Counted from the stretch's first letter, positions 17,128 to 26,722 are shown. The stretch: 64,000 nucleotides of DNA from JBFMGD01 sp040751775 (GCA_040751775.1 JBFMGD010000005.1:34065-98064), one strand, 5' to 3'. A program made the numbers and translations. Notes: generated by a model from the sequence alone, not told the origin.

Positions 17128-18473
17128 GCGGCCGCCATTTCCTGCCCCTGACCGACGCGGAGCGGTCGGCCATGCTGAAGCGGATTGGGGCGGACTCGGT
17201 GGATGATCTTTTTCTGGATGTGCCCGCGGCGGTGCGCTTTCAGGGTGAAATGCAGCTGCCGCCTGCTCTCTCGGAACTTGAAGCCGCGGGGCACTTACAC
17301 TCCCTGGCCGCCCGCAATAAGAATCTAAGAGACTGTGCCTCTTTTCTGGGCGCCGGTGTTTACGATCATTTCATTCCCAGTATGGTCAGGCATGTTACCG
17401 GGCGCAGTGAGTTCTACACGGCTTACACCCCTTACCAGGCAGAAATGAGCCAGGGAGTGTTGCAGGCGATCTTTGAATATCAAACCATGATCTGCCAGCT
17501 CACCGGCATGGAGGCGGCCAATGCCTCCCTCTATGACGGTGCCACTGCGCTGGCGGAAGGAGCGGTGATGGCTTGTGCCGTCACCGGGCGCTCCAAGGTG
17601 CTGGTTTCCCGCGGCGTCAGCCCATTTTACCGGGCGGTGCTGCAAAACTACTTCCAGGCCAGGGGCTTGCAGACCGAAGAGCTACCCTGCCGGGACGGCC
17701 AAACCGATCGGGATGCGGTCGAAAAGGCGGTTGGCGGTGATGTGGCGGCGTTAATCCAGCAAAGGCCGAATTTTTTCGGATTGCTGGAGGAGATGGACGG
17801 TGTGGCCGACCTGCTCCATAAACAAGGCGCGCTCTTGGTGCTTTCCGTGGATCCGCTCTCCCTGCCCCTGGTGCAGGCGCCCGCGGAATACGGGACTGAT
17901 ATTGTCACCGGTGAAGGACAGGGCATGGGCAACCCCCCCTCTTTCGGGGGGCCGCTGCTGGGTTTTTTTGCCACCCGTGAAAAGTACATCCGGCGGATGC
18001 CGGGCCGGATCGCCGGTGAAACCGTAGATCACGACGGCGGGCGCGGGTTTGTGCTGACCCTCCAGACGCGCGAGCAGCATATCCGCCGCGAAAGGGCGAC
18101 TTCAAATATTTGCTCCAACCAGGCGCTCAACGCCCTGGCAGCCGCGGTTTACCTGGCGGCGATGGGCCCCGCCGGGATGCGCGAGGTTGCCTTGCTCTGC
18201 CTGCAAAAAGCCGCTTACGCGCGGGAGAAAATTGCCGCCCTGGATGGATACCGGATCACTTTCCCCGGCGTCTACTTTAAAGAATTTACCGTCAGCCTGC
18301 CCGAAGCGGCTCGAACCTTAAACCGCCGGCTGCTGTCGCAAAACATCCTTGGCGGTTTTGATTTAAGCAAATACTACCCGGAGCTGGGTGAAGCTGCTTT
18401 ATTCTGCGTCACTGAAACCCGGACCAGGGCAGAAATCGATACCCTGGTGCAGGCGCTGGAGGGATGGTCATGA
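17124..18473 (+). CDS. gcvPA: glycine dehydrogenase (decarboxylating) subunit 1
   Basis: The 449-residue alpha subunit of the two-chain P-protein found in Firmicutes and many other bacteria. It carries the FLGAGVYDHFIPS, SEFYTAYTPYQAE and YDGATALAE blocks. With GcvPB it decarboxylates glycine using pyridoxal phosphate; the PLP lysine lies in the other subunit. Its start overlaps gcvH and its end overlaps the gcvPB ribosome site, so expression is coupled. Confidence 0.96.
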   Translation: MSGRHFLPLTDAERSAMLKRIGADSVDDLFLDVPAAVRFQGEMQLPPALSELEAAGHLHSLAARNKNLRDCASFLGAGVYDHFIPSMVRHVTGRSEFYTAYTPYQAEMSQGVLQAIFEYQTMICQLTGMEAANASLYDGATALAEGAVMACAVTGRSKVLVSRGVSPFYRAVLQNYFQARGLQTEELPCRDGQTDRDAVEKAVGGDVAALIQQRPNFFGLLEEMDGVADLLHKQGALLVLSVDPLSLPLVQAPAEYGTDIVTGEGQGMGNPPSFGGPLLGFFATREKYIRRMPGRIAGETVDHDGGRGFVLTLQTREQHIRRERATSNICSNQALNALAAAVYLAAMGPAGMREVALLCLQKAAYAREKIAALDGYRITFPGVYFKEFTVSLPEAARTLNRRLLSQNILGGFDLSKYYPELGEAALFCVTETRTRAEIDTLVQALEGWS

Positions 18474-19930
18474 GAAAAGAAAAAACGTTGCTCTTCGAGA
18501 TGGGATCCCCGGGGCGGCGGGGCTGTTCCCTGCCGGACTGTGATGTGCCCGAAAAACCGCTGGACGATCTGCTGCCGGCGCGGTTGCGGCGCCGGCAACC
18601 GCTGGATCTGCCCGAACTTTCCGAGGGGGAACTGATCCGGCACTATACGGCGCTTTCCAGGCGCAATCACGGTGTCGATTCCGGTTTTTATCCCCTCGGA
18701 TCCTGCACCATGAAATATAATCCGAAAATCAATGAGGATATCGCGGTGCTGCCGGGGTTTGCTTACCTGCACCCCTGCCAGGATGACTGCACAGTGCAGG
18801 GCGCCCTGGAACTGCTCTACCGGGCTGAGGCCGGCTTAAAAGAGGTGACCGGGATGGACCGGATTACCTTTCAGCCGGTGGCCGGAGCGCAAGGAGAACT
18901 GACCGGGCTGATGCTGATCCAGGCTTATCACCGCGCGCGCAATGAAGAGCGCCGCAAAGTGCTCATTCCGGATTCAGCCCACGGCACCAACCCCGCCTCA
19001 GCCGCCATGAGCGGATTTGAGGTGGTCCAGATTCCCTCGGATGCAAGAGGGCTGGTGGACCTGGAGAAGCTGAAAGAAGCGCTGGGGCCGGATACGGCGG
19101 CCCTGATGCTGACCAACCCGAATACGCTCGGTCTTTTCGAAGCGGATATTATGGAGATCGCCGCGGCGGTTCACGAAGTGGGCGGCCTGCTTTATTACGA
19201 CGGGGCCAACCTGAATGCCGTGATGGGCTTTGCCCGCCCCGGTGATATGGGCTTTGACGTGGTCCACCTGAATTTGCATAAAACCTTCGCCACACCGCAC
19301 GGCGGCGGTGGGCCGGGCAGCGGGGTGGTCGGGGTCAAGGAAAGGCTGGTCCCTTACCTGCCGCTGCCGCTGGTGGAAAAGGGAGAGCAGGGTTACTATT
19401 TCAACTACGACTTGCCGCTCAGTATCGGCAAGGTGCACGGTTTCCACGGCAACTTCGGCGTTGTGGTAAAAGCCTATACCTACATGTGCATGATGGGCGC
19501 GGCGGGGCTGAAACAGGCCAGTGCCGATGCCGTCTTGAATGCCAATTACCTGATGCGCCGGCTTAAAAAAAACTACGCGCTCACTCACGACCGGCCCTGC
19601 AAGCACGAATTTGTCCTCTCCGCGGTAGATCAGAAAAAGCAGGGCGTGGCAGCGGGCGATATCGCAAAGGCGCTCCTTGATTACGGCTTTCATCCGCCCA
19701 CTGTTTATTTTCCCTTAATCGTGGAAGAGGCGCTGATGGTGGAGCCGACTGAAACCGAGAGCATGGAGACGCTGGACCGGTTTGCCGAAGCGATGGAAGA
19801 GATCGCCCGCCTGGTCAAGGAAGACCCGGCGCGGGTGACCGGCGCTCCCTATACCACACCGGTCGGACGTTTGGATGAAGTGCGTGCGGTCCGGCAGCTC
19901 CGCGTGCGCTGGACACCGGAATCCGAGTAG
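18470..19930 (+). CDS. gcvPB: glycine dehydrogenase (decarboxylating) subunit 2
   Basis: The PLP-bearing beta subunit of the P-protein, about 486 residues. The PLP lysine is K271 in LNLHKTFATPHGGGGPG, and the SCTMKYNPK and DSAHGTNPASA motifs are present. ATG 18470 is preferred over the in-frame ATG at 18464: GGAGGG (18458-18463) leaves 6 bases to 18470 but none to 18464, and 18470 gives the same ATGA overlap seen elsewhere in the operon. Confidence 0.96.
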   Translation: MRKEKTLLFEMGSPGRRGCSLPDCDVPEKPLDDLLPARLRRRQPLDLPELSEGELIRHYTALSRRNHGVDSGFYPLGSCTMKYNPKINEDIAVLPGFAYLHPCQDDCTVQGALELLYRAEAGLKEVTGMDRITFQPVAGAQGELTGLMLIQAYHRARNEERRKVLIPDSAHGTNPASAAMSGFEVVQIPSDARGLVDLEKLKEALGPDTAALMLTNPNTLGLFEADIMEIAAAVHEVGGLLYYDGANLNAVMGFARPGDMGFDVVHLNLHKTFATPHGGGGPGSGVVGVKERLVPYLPLPLVEKGEQGYYFNYDLPLSIGKVHGFHGNFGVVVKAYTYMCMMGAAGLKQASADAVLNANYLMRRLKKNYALTHDRPCKHEFVLSAVDQKKQGVAAGDIAKALLDYGFHPPTVYFPLIVEEALMVEPTETESMETLDRFAEAMEEIARLVKEDPARVTGAPYTTPVGRLDEVRAVRQLRVRWTPESE

Positions 19931-19980
19931 TCAGGCGGTTTATGCTTGGCTCTTGAATCTTACTGCACGCATCTTCTAAG

Positions 19981-20898
19981 GTGGTGATTATCATTTTTGC
20001 GCCATTGCTTTCGCCGGCAGACGAGGGGAGCTCGGCTTCCCTGGAGCAGCTGCTTTTTAAAGCCCGGCAGACCCGCGGGGTCAATTTTCCGCCGGCAGTG
20101 GAATATGTTTACCCCCGCCTGACGCTGGCGGTACGCACCACCGCTATTACTTGCCCGTTAAACTGCGCGCACTGCGGGGGCCATTACTTAAGAGGGATGG
20201 TTTCCGTGACCAAGGCGTTGATTCAACAGCAAAAGAATCGCTACAAAAGTTTCCTGGTCAGCGGCGCCTGTAATGCGCAGGGCCGGGTGCCGCACCGGGA
20301 AAAGTGGCCGGAGATATGTGCTCTCGCCGCCCGGGGAGAGCTGAACATCCATTCCGGCCTGGTGGGGGAAGAGGAGGCGGCGGAGTTGGGCAAGGTGGCC
20401 CGGACGATCTCTTTTGATTTCGTGACGGATGCTGAAACGATCAGAGAAGTCTACGGCCTGCATGCCTCACCTGAGGATTATCTCCGCTCCTACCGGCTCT
20501 TACGCAAGCGCTGCCGGGTGGTGCCGCATATCTGCCTGGGGTTGATGGGGGGCCGGATTAAGGGGGAGTACCGGGCCCTGGAAGTTTTAAAGGAGGAAGG
20601 GGTGGAGGCGATCAGCTTCATCGTTTTTCGCCCTACTCCGGGCACGGCGCTGGGTCATTGTCCTCCGCCGCTCCTGGAAGAGGTTGCCCGGGTTCTCGCG
20701 TTCGCCCGGGTGACCTTCCCGAACACCCCTCTTTACCTGGGCTGCCTGCGCCCGGGGGGACAATACCGGCAGCAGCTCGATTGCTTGGCCCTGCACGCCG
20801 GCATCAACAAGATTGTCCAGCCGGCCCCGGCGGCCCGCCGCCTGGCGGAGAAACTGGAGCTGGCTGTACACCGGGGAGAGGAGTGCTGCGCCCTTTGA
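19981..20898 (+). CDS. radical SAM protein, LipS1/LipS2-type lipoyl synthase component (candidate)
   Basis: A radical-SAM enzyme of about 305 residues with the cluster motif C58-x3-C62-x2-C65 (ITCPLNCAHC). Placed with gcvH, lipM and lpdA, and next to a second small radical-SAM gene, it fits the two-protein LipS1/LipS2 lipoyl synthase known from archaea and some bacteria, which inserts the two sulfurs into octanoyl-GcvH in place of LipA. Which of the two it is cannot be told here. The start is odd: AAGGTGGTGATT (19978-19989) mimics a full Shine-Dalgarno, so the GTGs at 19981 and 19984 lie inside it and a rare ATC/ATT start at 19990-19993 is possible. Confidence 0.72.
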   Translation: MVIIIFAPLLSPADEGSSASLEQLLFKARQTRGVNFPPAVEYVYPRLTLAVRTTAITCPLNCAHCGGHYLRGMVSVTKALIQQQKNRYKSFLVSGACNAQGRVPHREKWPEICALAARGELNIHSGLVGEEEAAELGKVARTISFDFVTDAETIREVYGLHASPEDYLRSYRLLRKRCRVVPHICLGLMGGRIKGEYRALEVLKEEGVEAISFIVFRPTPGTALGHCPPPLLEEVARVLAFARVTFPNTPLYLGCLRPGGQYRQQLDCLALHAGINKIVQPAPAARRLAEKLELAVHRGEECCAL

Positions 20899-21857
20899 TT
20901 CGCATATCGGCGGGCAGCGCCGCCAGCATGGGCTTGATCAGTCTGAAAGCGGATGTTGCCCCGACTACCGTTTACCTGCTGCACGGTACGGGCTGCGTGA
21001 TGCATTGTGCTTTCTGTCCCCAATCGCGCTCCGGCGGTGGGCTGCACGGGCGCCTGGGCCGGATTACGTGGCCTACCTTTAATCGTTCAGTTTTGCCGGA
21101 CGGATTGCGGCAAGCCGAAGCGGCGGGCGTGCGGCGAATTTGCCTGCAATCCGTCCGGGACGGCGGCGGACCGGCTGCCCTGGTGCAATTGCTGGAGCAG
21201 TTAAAAGCGGTCTCATCCCTGCCGGTATCGGTCTCCACCCTGGTCGAGAGCAGGCCTGAGGCGGCGGCGATCTTTGAAGCCGGCGCGGCGCGGGTTTCGA
21301 TCGCGCTTGACCTGGCCAACCCGGACCTATTTGCCCGTTATAAAGGAGGTTCTTTTCAGAAGAAGCTCAGGCTGCTCCTGGATTGCGCCCACGCCTGGCC
21401 GGGCAGGATGTCGACCCACCTGATCTGCGGACTGGGCGAAACGGAAGCGGCAGCGGCGGCGCTGCTTGACACCCTGCTGCGAGCGGGGATCACAATAGCC
21501 CTCTTTGCCTTTACCCCCCTGAAGGGAACCCCTCTGGCCGGCCACCCGCAGCCGGAACCGGCCGCCTACCGGCGCCTGCAAACAGCCCGCTACCTGCTCC
21601 AGCACGCTTTGAGCTCCCTGGAGCGCTTTACGTTTGCCGAAGGGAAAATCACCTCTTTCGGGCTTCCCGGCGAGACCCTGGCCGAAATCCTGAAAGACGG
21701 CGAAGCCTTTCGCACCAGCGGCTGCCCCGAATGCAACCGCCCCTACTATAACGAAAAGCCCGGCGGTTTTATCTATAACTACCCCCGCTCTTTAACCGCC
21801 ACCGAAACTAAAATTGCCACTGGGACGGTTCTATCGACAATAATAAATAATCTTTAG
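20895..21857 (+). CDS. second radical SAM protein, LipS1/LipS2-type lipoyl synthase component (candidate)
   Basis: About 320 residues, with C34-x3-C38-x2-C41 (GTGCVMHCAFC) as cluster ligands and a C-terminal block rich in Cys and aromatic residues (CPECNRPYYNEKPGG) that could hold a second cluster or sulfur donor. TTG at 20895 overlaps the previous stop (TTGA), with GGAGAGGAG 11 bases ahead; ATG 20928 is an alternative, and the open frame further upstream overlaps the neighbour and is unlikely. Together with the gene before it this would complete lipoyl synthesis on GcvH. Confidence 0.72.
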   Translation: MIRISAGSAASMGLISLKADVAPTTVYLLHGTGCVMHCAFCPQSRSGGGLHGRLGRITWPTFNRSVLPDGLRQAEAAGVRRICLQSVRDGGGPAALVQLLEQLKAVSSLPVSVSTLVESRPEAAAIFEAGAARVSIALDLANPDLFARYKGGSFQKKLRLLLDCAHAWPGRMSTHLICGLGETEAAAAALLDTLLRAGITIALFAFTPLKGTPLAGHPQPEPAAYRRLQTARYLLQHALSSLERFTFAEGKITSFGLPGETLAEILKDGEAFRTSGCPECNRPYYNEKPGGFIYNYPRSLTATETKIATGTVLSTIINNL

Positions 21858-21961
21858 TCGGTTAAATATGTCACCGGCGTTACCGGAACGGTTCTGCTGA
21901 AAAAATTGTCAATAGAACCGTCACAGTGACAACCGGTGGAAACAAATAAGGCGGTGAGATT

Positions 21962-22696
21962 TTGTCTGAAGAATGGTGCCTGATCATGGACCCGGCCATG
22001 ACGGGAGAACAAAACATGGCCCGCGACCTGGCCCTGCACCGCGCCGTCGCCGCCGGTGATTCGCCGCCGCTGCTGCGCTGCTACAGCTGGTCGCCGCCGG
22101 CCTTGTCTCTGGGCCGTTTTCAAAAGGCTGAAGAGGTGGTTGACCGGGAGGCTTGCCGCCGGCTGGGCGTGGACCTGGTACGCCGTCCCACCGGGGGCCG
22201 TGCTGTCCTGCATCATCGCGAACTGACCTACAGTGTCGTCGTGCGGGAAGACCATGCCCAAGTTCCGGCGGGAATAATAGAAGCTTACCGCCTTTTCAAC
22301 GGTTGTATCGTGCAGGCGCTAGATCTGCTGAACATTAAGGCCGCGCTGGCGCCAAAAGAGGCAGGGGGAGGCGGCATAGCGCCCGGATCATGCTTTGATA
22401 CCGCCGCCGCCTATGAAGTGCGGGTGGCGGGAAAAAAAGTAGCGGGCAGCGCCCAACTGCGGCGAGACGGCGCGCTCTTGCAGCACGGCGCGATTCTGTT
22501 TGAGCTGTCGCTTGACCTTTGCCGTCAGGTGCTGCTGCCGCTACCGGGTACCGGCGTGTCCGCTTACCTGCAGCAGCTCGGCCGTGAAGCCGCCGGCCTG
22601 TTGGACCTCGGTTACGATCTTTCACCGGCATCACTGGCCGAAGCACTGGTCGAGAGCTTTTCCCGGGTCCTGGCCGTAAGATTCAAAAACGAATAG
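21962..22696 (+). CDS. lipM: octanoyl-[GcvH] transferase, LipM type
   Basis: A 244-residue member of the BPL/LplA/LipB fold. It has RRPTGGRAVLHHRELTYSV and the conserved VAGKKVAGSAQLR lysine region. A cysteine at about residue 144 in GSCFDTAAAYEV marks the LipM octanoyltransferases, which use Cys rather than ATP activation. It moves octanoate from acyl carrier protein to GcvH, the substrate for the two radical-SAM proteins upstream. The TTG start has an AAGGCGGTGA site. An LplA-type ligase is the alternative, less likely given the Cys. Confidence 0.82.
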   Translation: MSEEWCLIMDPAMTGEQNMARDLALHRAVAAGDSPPLLRCYSWSPPALSLGRFQKAEEVVDREACRRLGVDLVRRPTGGRAVLHHRELTYSVVVREDHAQVPAGIIEAYRLFNGCIVQALDLLNIKAALAPKEAGGGGIAPGSCFDTAAAYEVRVAGKKVAGSAQLRRDGALLQHGAILFELSLDLCRQVLLPLPGTGVSAYLQQLGREAAGLLDLGYDLSPASLAEALVESFSRVLAVRFKNE

Positions 22697-22699
22697 CAA

Positions 22700-22716
22700 A
22701 ACGTGCCAGGCACGTT
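22700..22716. repeat. 17-base inverted repeat between lipM and lpdA
   Basis: AACGTGCC-A-GGCACGTT is a perfect 8-base inverted repeat around one base, in the 41-base gap before lpdA. No T-run follows, so it is not a standard terminator. It may be a protein site, an mRNA-processing hairpin or a dispersed intergenic palindrome. Confidence 0.5.
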
Positions 22717-22737
22717 AGTTATTGAGGGAGGCAGAGT

Positions 22738-24144
22738 ATGGAGATGGAACGATATCAGTTAACGGTAATTGGCGGTGGGCCGGGGGGGTATGCCGCGGCG
22801 CTGCACGCCGCCGCCCTCGGTTTGAAGACAATTTTAATTGAGAGGGAACATCTGGGAGGCACCTGTTTAAACCACGGCTGTATTCCCACCAAGTCACTGG
22901 CCTACAGCGCTTTTCTTTACCGGAAGTTGAAAGAGGCTCACACTTACGGGTTTGATACCGGCGTAGTGTCTTTTGATTACGCGGCCATCGAAGCGCGTAA
23001 AGCTTCGGTTGTCTCGGAACTTGTCGGTAGACTGGCCGGTCTATTAAAAAGCGCGGGGGTGGAGGTTTGCTTCGGGGAAGCCCGGGCGCTCTCGCCTGTG
23101 CGGTTTGCGGTGCAGCTTCCCGGAGGAGAGAAGCGGGTTGTGGAAACTGAGCAAACGATCCTGGCCACCGGCAGCGAAGAGATCATCCCGCCGGTTCCGG
23201 GGATAAATCTGCCCGGTGTGATCTATTCTCGCGAAGCACTGGCTTTAACCCGGCTTCCGGTAAGCCTGGCCGTTGTCGGCGGCGGCGTAATCGCCCTTGA
23301 GATGGCTTCCATCTTTGCCGCATTCGGCGTCTCGGTAACGATCATTCAGCGCAGTATTTTGCTGCGCCGGGAAGACCGCGAGATGGTGCGGCGCCTGACA
23401 CCCTTTTTGCGGCGCCAGGGGATCAAAATTATGACGGAAGCGCCGCTACAGCGGATTGTTCAGGACGGCGACGGCTTGCGCTTGGTTGTGCATACGATGC
23501 GGGGTGAGGAGGCAGTAATTGCGGAGAAGGTTTTAATCGCGATCGGGCGCAAAGCCTCAAGCGGTGGTTTGGAACCCGCCGTGCTGGGTATCGCCGCCGG
23601 CGAGGCCGGGTTTCAGGTGGCGGAATCGATGGAGACAAACGTGCCCGGCATTTACGCCGTCGGGGATGCGGCCACACCGGGTTTCTTCCTGGCTCACGTT
23701 GCCTCTCACCAGGGCATCGTGGCAGCCGAAAACGCGGCGGGTCGCGAGGTGCTCTTTCACGCGAACGCGGTTCCGGTATGCATCTTTACCCATCCGGAGC
23801 TGGCGCGGGTCGGCCTGACCGAGGAAGAAGCCCGTGAGAAGGGTTATCCCGTCAGGACGGGCAAGTTCCCCTTCAGCGCGAACGGCAAAGCTTTTCTGCA
23901 GGGCGAGGGAGACGGCGTAGTGAAAATCGTCGCCGACGGGGATACGGGAACAGTGCTCGGTGTGCATATTCTGGGGCCGCACGCCTCGGACCTGATCCAG
24001 GAGGGCACCTTGGCCGTGGCTTACGGCGCGCGGGTAGATGATTTGCAGCAGCTGATCCACCCGCACCCCACTTTAAGTGAAGCACTCTGGGAAGCGGCGC
24101 TTTCCGTTACCGGCGCCCCGCTTCACCTGGAAAGTAGGCGCTGA
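22738..24144 (+). CDS. lpdA: dihydrolipoyl dehydrogenase (L-protein)
   Basis: A 468-residue FAD flavoprotein that reoxidises dihydrolipoyl-GcvH with NAD. The FAD site is GGGPGGYAAA near the start. The redox disulfide is C43-x4-C48 in GGTCLNHGCIPTK, the NAD site is VVGGGVIALE, and the catalytic His-Glu pair lies in HPHPTLSEA close to the C-terminus. It is the last gene of the glycine operon and completes P, H, T and L proteins in one unit. GGGAGG precedes ATG 22738. Confidence 0.95.
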   Translation: MEMERYQLTVIGGGPGGYAAALHAAALGLKTILIEREHLGGTCLNHGCIPTKSLAYSAFLYRKLKEAHTYGFDTGVVSFDYAAIEARKASVVSELVGRLAGLLKSAGVEVCFGEARALSPVRFAVQLPGGEKRVVETEQTILATGSEEIIPPVPGINLPGVIYSREALALTRLPVSLAVVGGGVIALEMASIFAAFGVSVTIIQRSILLRREDREMVRRLTPFLRRQGIKIMTEAPLQRIVQDGDGLRLVVHTMRGEEAVIAEKVLIAIGRKASSGGLEPAVLGIAAGEAGFQVAESMETNVPGIYAVGDAATPGFFLAHVASHQGIVAAENAAGREVLFHANAVPVCIFTHPELARVGLTEEEAREKGYPVRTGKFPFSANGKAFLQGEGDGVVKIVADGDTGTVLGVHILGPHASDLIQEGTLAVAYGARVDDLQQLIHPHPTLSEALWEAALSVTGAPLHLESRR

Positions 24145-24196
24145 TATTCTAACAGGGGCAGGGCAGCGGTTGTAATTGCTGCATCTCATTGGCCGG

Positions 24197-26464
24197 TTAT
24201 TCCTGCCGGTTAATTTGGTCGATCAATTCATCCAGCAGCGTCACACTAATCGATCCTCCGGTGTAATCCAACATTTTTATCGCCGGCATGTTGCCCAGCA
24301 GATTTACCAAAGTCTGGTCGAGGTCGCCTGACAGAAGCACTGAGACGAGTGGTGTTTCCCCCAGTGTTTGCCGAATGATTTCTCTGGCCGCATCATCGGA
24401 GAGGAAATATTTAAAGGGGGTAAGCCTGTGGAAGTGCCGCTTTAGTCTCTGCTGCGAATCCATGTAGACCTTTGTTGCCAGCTTAAGATCGGTGCTGGAA
24501 CTGCCGATGAGAATTTCAAACCAACCCGTCTCTATGATCCAATTCCGGCCGGCGGCATCGTAAAAAGCGAAATCGCGCCCGGTCAGTGAAAACTGCACTG
24601 TCTTTGTTTCTCCCGGTTCAAGAGCGACCTTGGCAAAAGCCTTTAGCTCCTTATCAGGCCGCACCCGGCTTGCCGTCTCATCGCGTAGGTAGAGCTGAAC
24701 AATTTCCCGGCCCGCTCGAGGGCCGCTGTTTTTTACACTCAGTCCTACCTGCAGTACATCGTGGTCGGAGATCGTATCACGATTAAGCTTTAAGTTACTG
24801 TATTCAAAGGTGGTATAGGAGAGGCCGAAACCGAAAGGAAAAAGCGGTGTAATTTTTTTTCGGTCATAGTAGCGGTAGCCGACGAAAAGCCCTTCACCGT
24901 AGCGGACCCGGTCTTCTTCCCCCGGAAAATTTAAAAACGCCGGTGTGTCCTCCAACCGGTAGGGGAAAGTTTCGGCCAGTTTCCCGGAAGGGTTAACCAA
25001 CCCGAGCAGGATATCGGCCGCGGCGCCTCCGGAGGCCTGCCCGCCGAGCCATCCCTCCAGGATCGCTTTCGGTTTATTCAGCCAGGGCATGGTCACGGCG
25101 GATCCATTGGCCAAGAAAACGATGGTGTTCGGCTGGACCGCGCAGACCGCCTCGATCAACCGGTTATGCGCCGGAGGCAGGTCCAGGTGGACGCGGTCGA
25201 ACCCCTCCGACTCATACTGCGGCGGAAGCCCGGCAAAGATGACCGCTACTTCCGCTTTACGGGCCGTACTCACCGCCTCCTTAATCAGGGTCTCATCAGC
25301 GCTGTCGCTCTCGGAATATCCCGCGGCGTAAGTAAGCCAGGTTTTACTGCCGAGCAGCTTGGCCAGTTCATCGTAAGCCGCATCCAGTTTGGTGGGGGTA
25401 ACCTGGGAACTGCCCGCGCCCTGGTAGCGGGGATCGCGGGCGAAGCGGCCGATTACGGCCAGAGAGGCAAGCTTATTCGCATCCAAAGGCAGCAGGTTGT
25501 CTTCATTTTTCAAAAGTACCGCACATTCGCCCGCGGCCCGGCGGGCCAGGGCATGGTGGGCTGTTTGATCATAAACGACGCCCGGCCGCCTGTATTGAAC
25601 AGCGAGCAGCACCAGGCGCAGGATCCGGCGCACCGCCTCATCCAAAACGGTTTCATTAAGGAGGCCTTCTCTAACCAGCCCGGCTATTTTCGCGTCGTCG
25701 ATGCCGCCTTTGCCCGGCATTTCCAGGTCCATTCCTGCTGCGAGCGATTTCTCCTTATAGTTGACCGCCGTCCAGTCGGAGACCACGCAACCCGTAAACC
25801 CCCACTCCTCTTTCAGTATTTCGGTAAGCAGGTAACTGTTTTCCGTAGCCGGCACGCCGTTAATCCGGTTGTAGGACGCCATTACGGTCCAGGGGCGTGC
25901 TTCCTTGACCACCTGCTCAAAAGCGGCGAGGTAGATCTCGCGCAAGGTACGTTCATCGAGATCTGCGCTGATCGTCATCCGTTCGAACTCCTGGTTGTTG
26001 CAGGCGTAATGTTTAAGCGAGGTTCCGATCCCTTCGCTTTGCACCGCGTTGACGAAAGCAACGGCCAACGCCGCGGTTAGATGGGGATCCTCGGAATAAT
26101 ACTCAAAGTTTCTCCCTCCCAGCGGAGAGCGCTTGATATTAATCCCCGGCCCCAGCAGGACCTGAACATCCAGGGCATGGCATTCGCCGGCCAAAGCCTT
26201 GCCGATCGTTTCGATCAGGGCGGTATCCCAGGAAGAGGCTAGCGCGGAAGCGGTGGGAAAACAGGTGGCCGGTTTGGCGTCACCAAGCCCGATATCGCTT
26301 CCAGAGTGGGGTCGCCTGACTCCGTGCGGGCCGTCGTTCAGCCAGATTGAGGGAATGCCCAACCTTTCTACCGCCACGGTAGTCCAGTAATCCTTGCCCG
26401 TGGTCAACGCGACCTTCTCTTCAAGCGTCAACTTGCCCAGCAAATCGTTGATTCTGTCTTCCAT
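24197..26464 (-). CDS. GH3 beta-glycosidase (beta-glucosidase type)
   Basis: A 755-residue family 3 glycoside hydrolase without a signal peptide, so probably cytoplasmic. The N-terminal barrel has LNDGPHGVRRP and the nucleophile Asp230 in CVVSDWTAV. The GH3 C-terminal domain and an FnIII-like module (YTTFEYSNLKL to the YLRDE region) follow, with about 90 extra residues of unknown role at the end. It typically removes glucose or related residues from the non-reducing ends of oligosaccharides; the specificity is unknown. It converges with lpdA and diverges from the M24 gene. Confidence 0.93.
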   Translation of the reverse strand: MEDRINDLLGKLTLEEKVALTTGKDYWTTVAVERLGIPSIWLNDGPHGVRRPHSGSDIGLGDAKPATCFPTASALASSWDTALIETIGKALAGECHALDVQVLLGPGINIKRSPLGGRNFEYYSEDPHLTAALAVAFVNAVQSEGIGTSLKHYACNNQEFERMTISADLDERTLREIYLAAFEQVVKEARPWTVMASYNRINGVPATENSYLLTEILKEEWGFTGCVVSDWTAVNYKEKSLAAGMDLEMPGKGGIDDAKIAGLVREGLLNETVLDEAVRRILRLVLLAVQYRRPGVVYDQTAHHALARRAAGECAVLLKNEDNLLPLDANKLASLAVIGRFARDPRYQGAGSSQVTPTKLDAAYDELAKLLGSKTWLTYAAGYSESDSADETLIKEAVSTARKAEVAVIFAGLPPQYESEGFDRVHLDLPPAHNRLIEAVCAVQPNTIVFLANGSAVTMPWLNKPKAILEGWLGGQASGGAAADILLGLVNPSGKLAETFPYRLEDTPAFLNFPGEEDRVRYGEGLFVGYRYYDRKKITPLFPFGFGLSYTTFEYSNLKLNRDTISDHDVLQVGLSVKNSGPRAGREIVQLYLRDETASRVRPDKELKAFAKVALEPGETKTVQFSLTGRDFAFYDAAGRNWIIETGWFEILIGSSSTDLKLATKVYMDSQQRLKRHFHRLTPFKYFLSDDAAREIIRQTLGETPLVSVLLSGDLDQTLVNLLGNMPAIKMLDYTGGSISVTLLDELIDQINRQE

Positions 26465-26660
26465 ACCGAGACCACCCCATCCCTTTGCTTAGTAAAGGTT
26501 TATAGATTCATCGTTGCGTAACCATTCAAATTCTTTTTCTATTTCTGCATTATAGCGTCTTATCCTTTCAATTTATAGAATAGTGCCGTCAAAATTTGTA
26601 AAGATTATGCAAAGTCTTAATTGACTGGAAATTAATGGCACCGGTAAAAGAGGTTAGTGG

Positions 26661-26690
26661 TTGATTTATACGTGTCAGACATGCTATAAT
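26661..26690 (+). promoter_or_regulatory. sigma-A-like promoter of the M24-family gene
   Basis: TTGATT (26661-26666) and a perfect TATAAT (26685-26690) are separated by 18 bases in the AT-rich gap between the divergent GH3 and M24 genes. An AGGAGG ribosome site follows shortly before ATG 26723. Confidence 0.7.
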
Positions 26691-26722
26691 TCAGTCAATA
26701 AGACCAAGGAGGCTTAACACAT

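Noticed and set aside
20658..20894. An upstream extension of the second radical-SAM frame
   Set aside because: It overlaps the first radical-SAM gene out of frame, its translation is low-complexity Pro/Gly/Arg, and coupled starts at 20895 or 20928 fit better.
25166..26080. A 304-codon plus-strand open frame
   Set aside because: It is antisense to the GH3 glycosidase, has no recognisable motif or ribosome site, and arises from the GC-rich codon pattern of the real gene.
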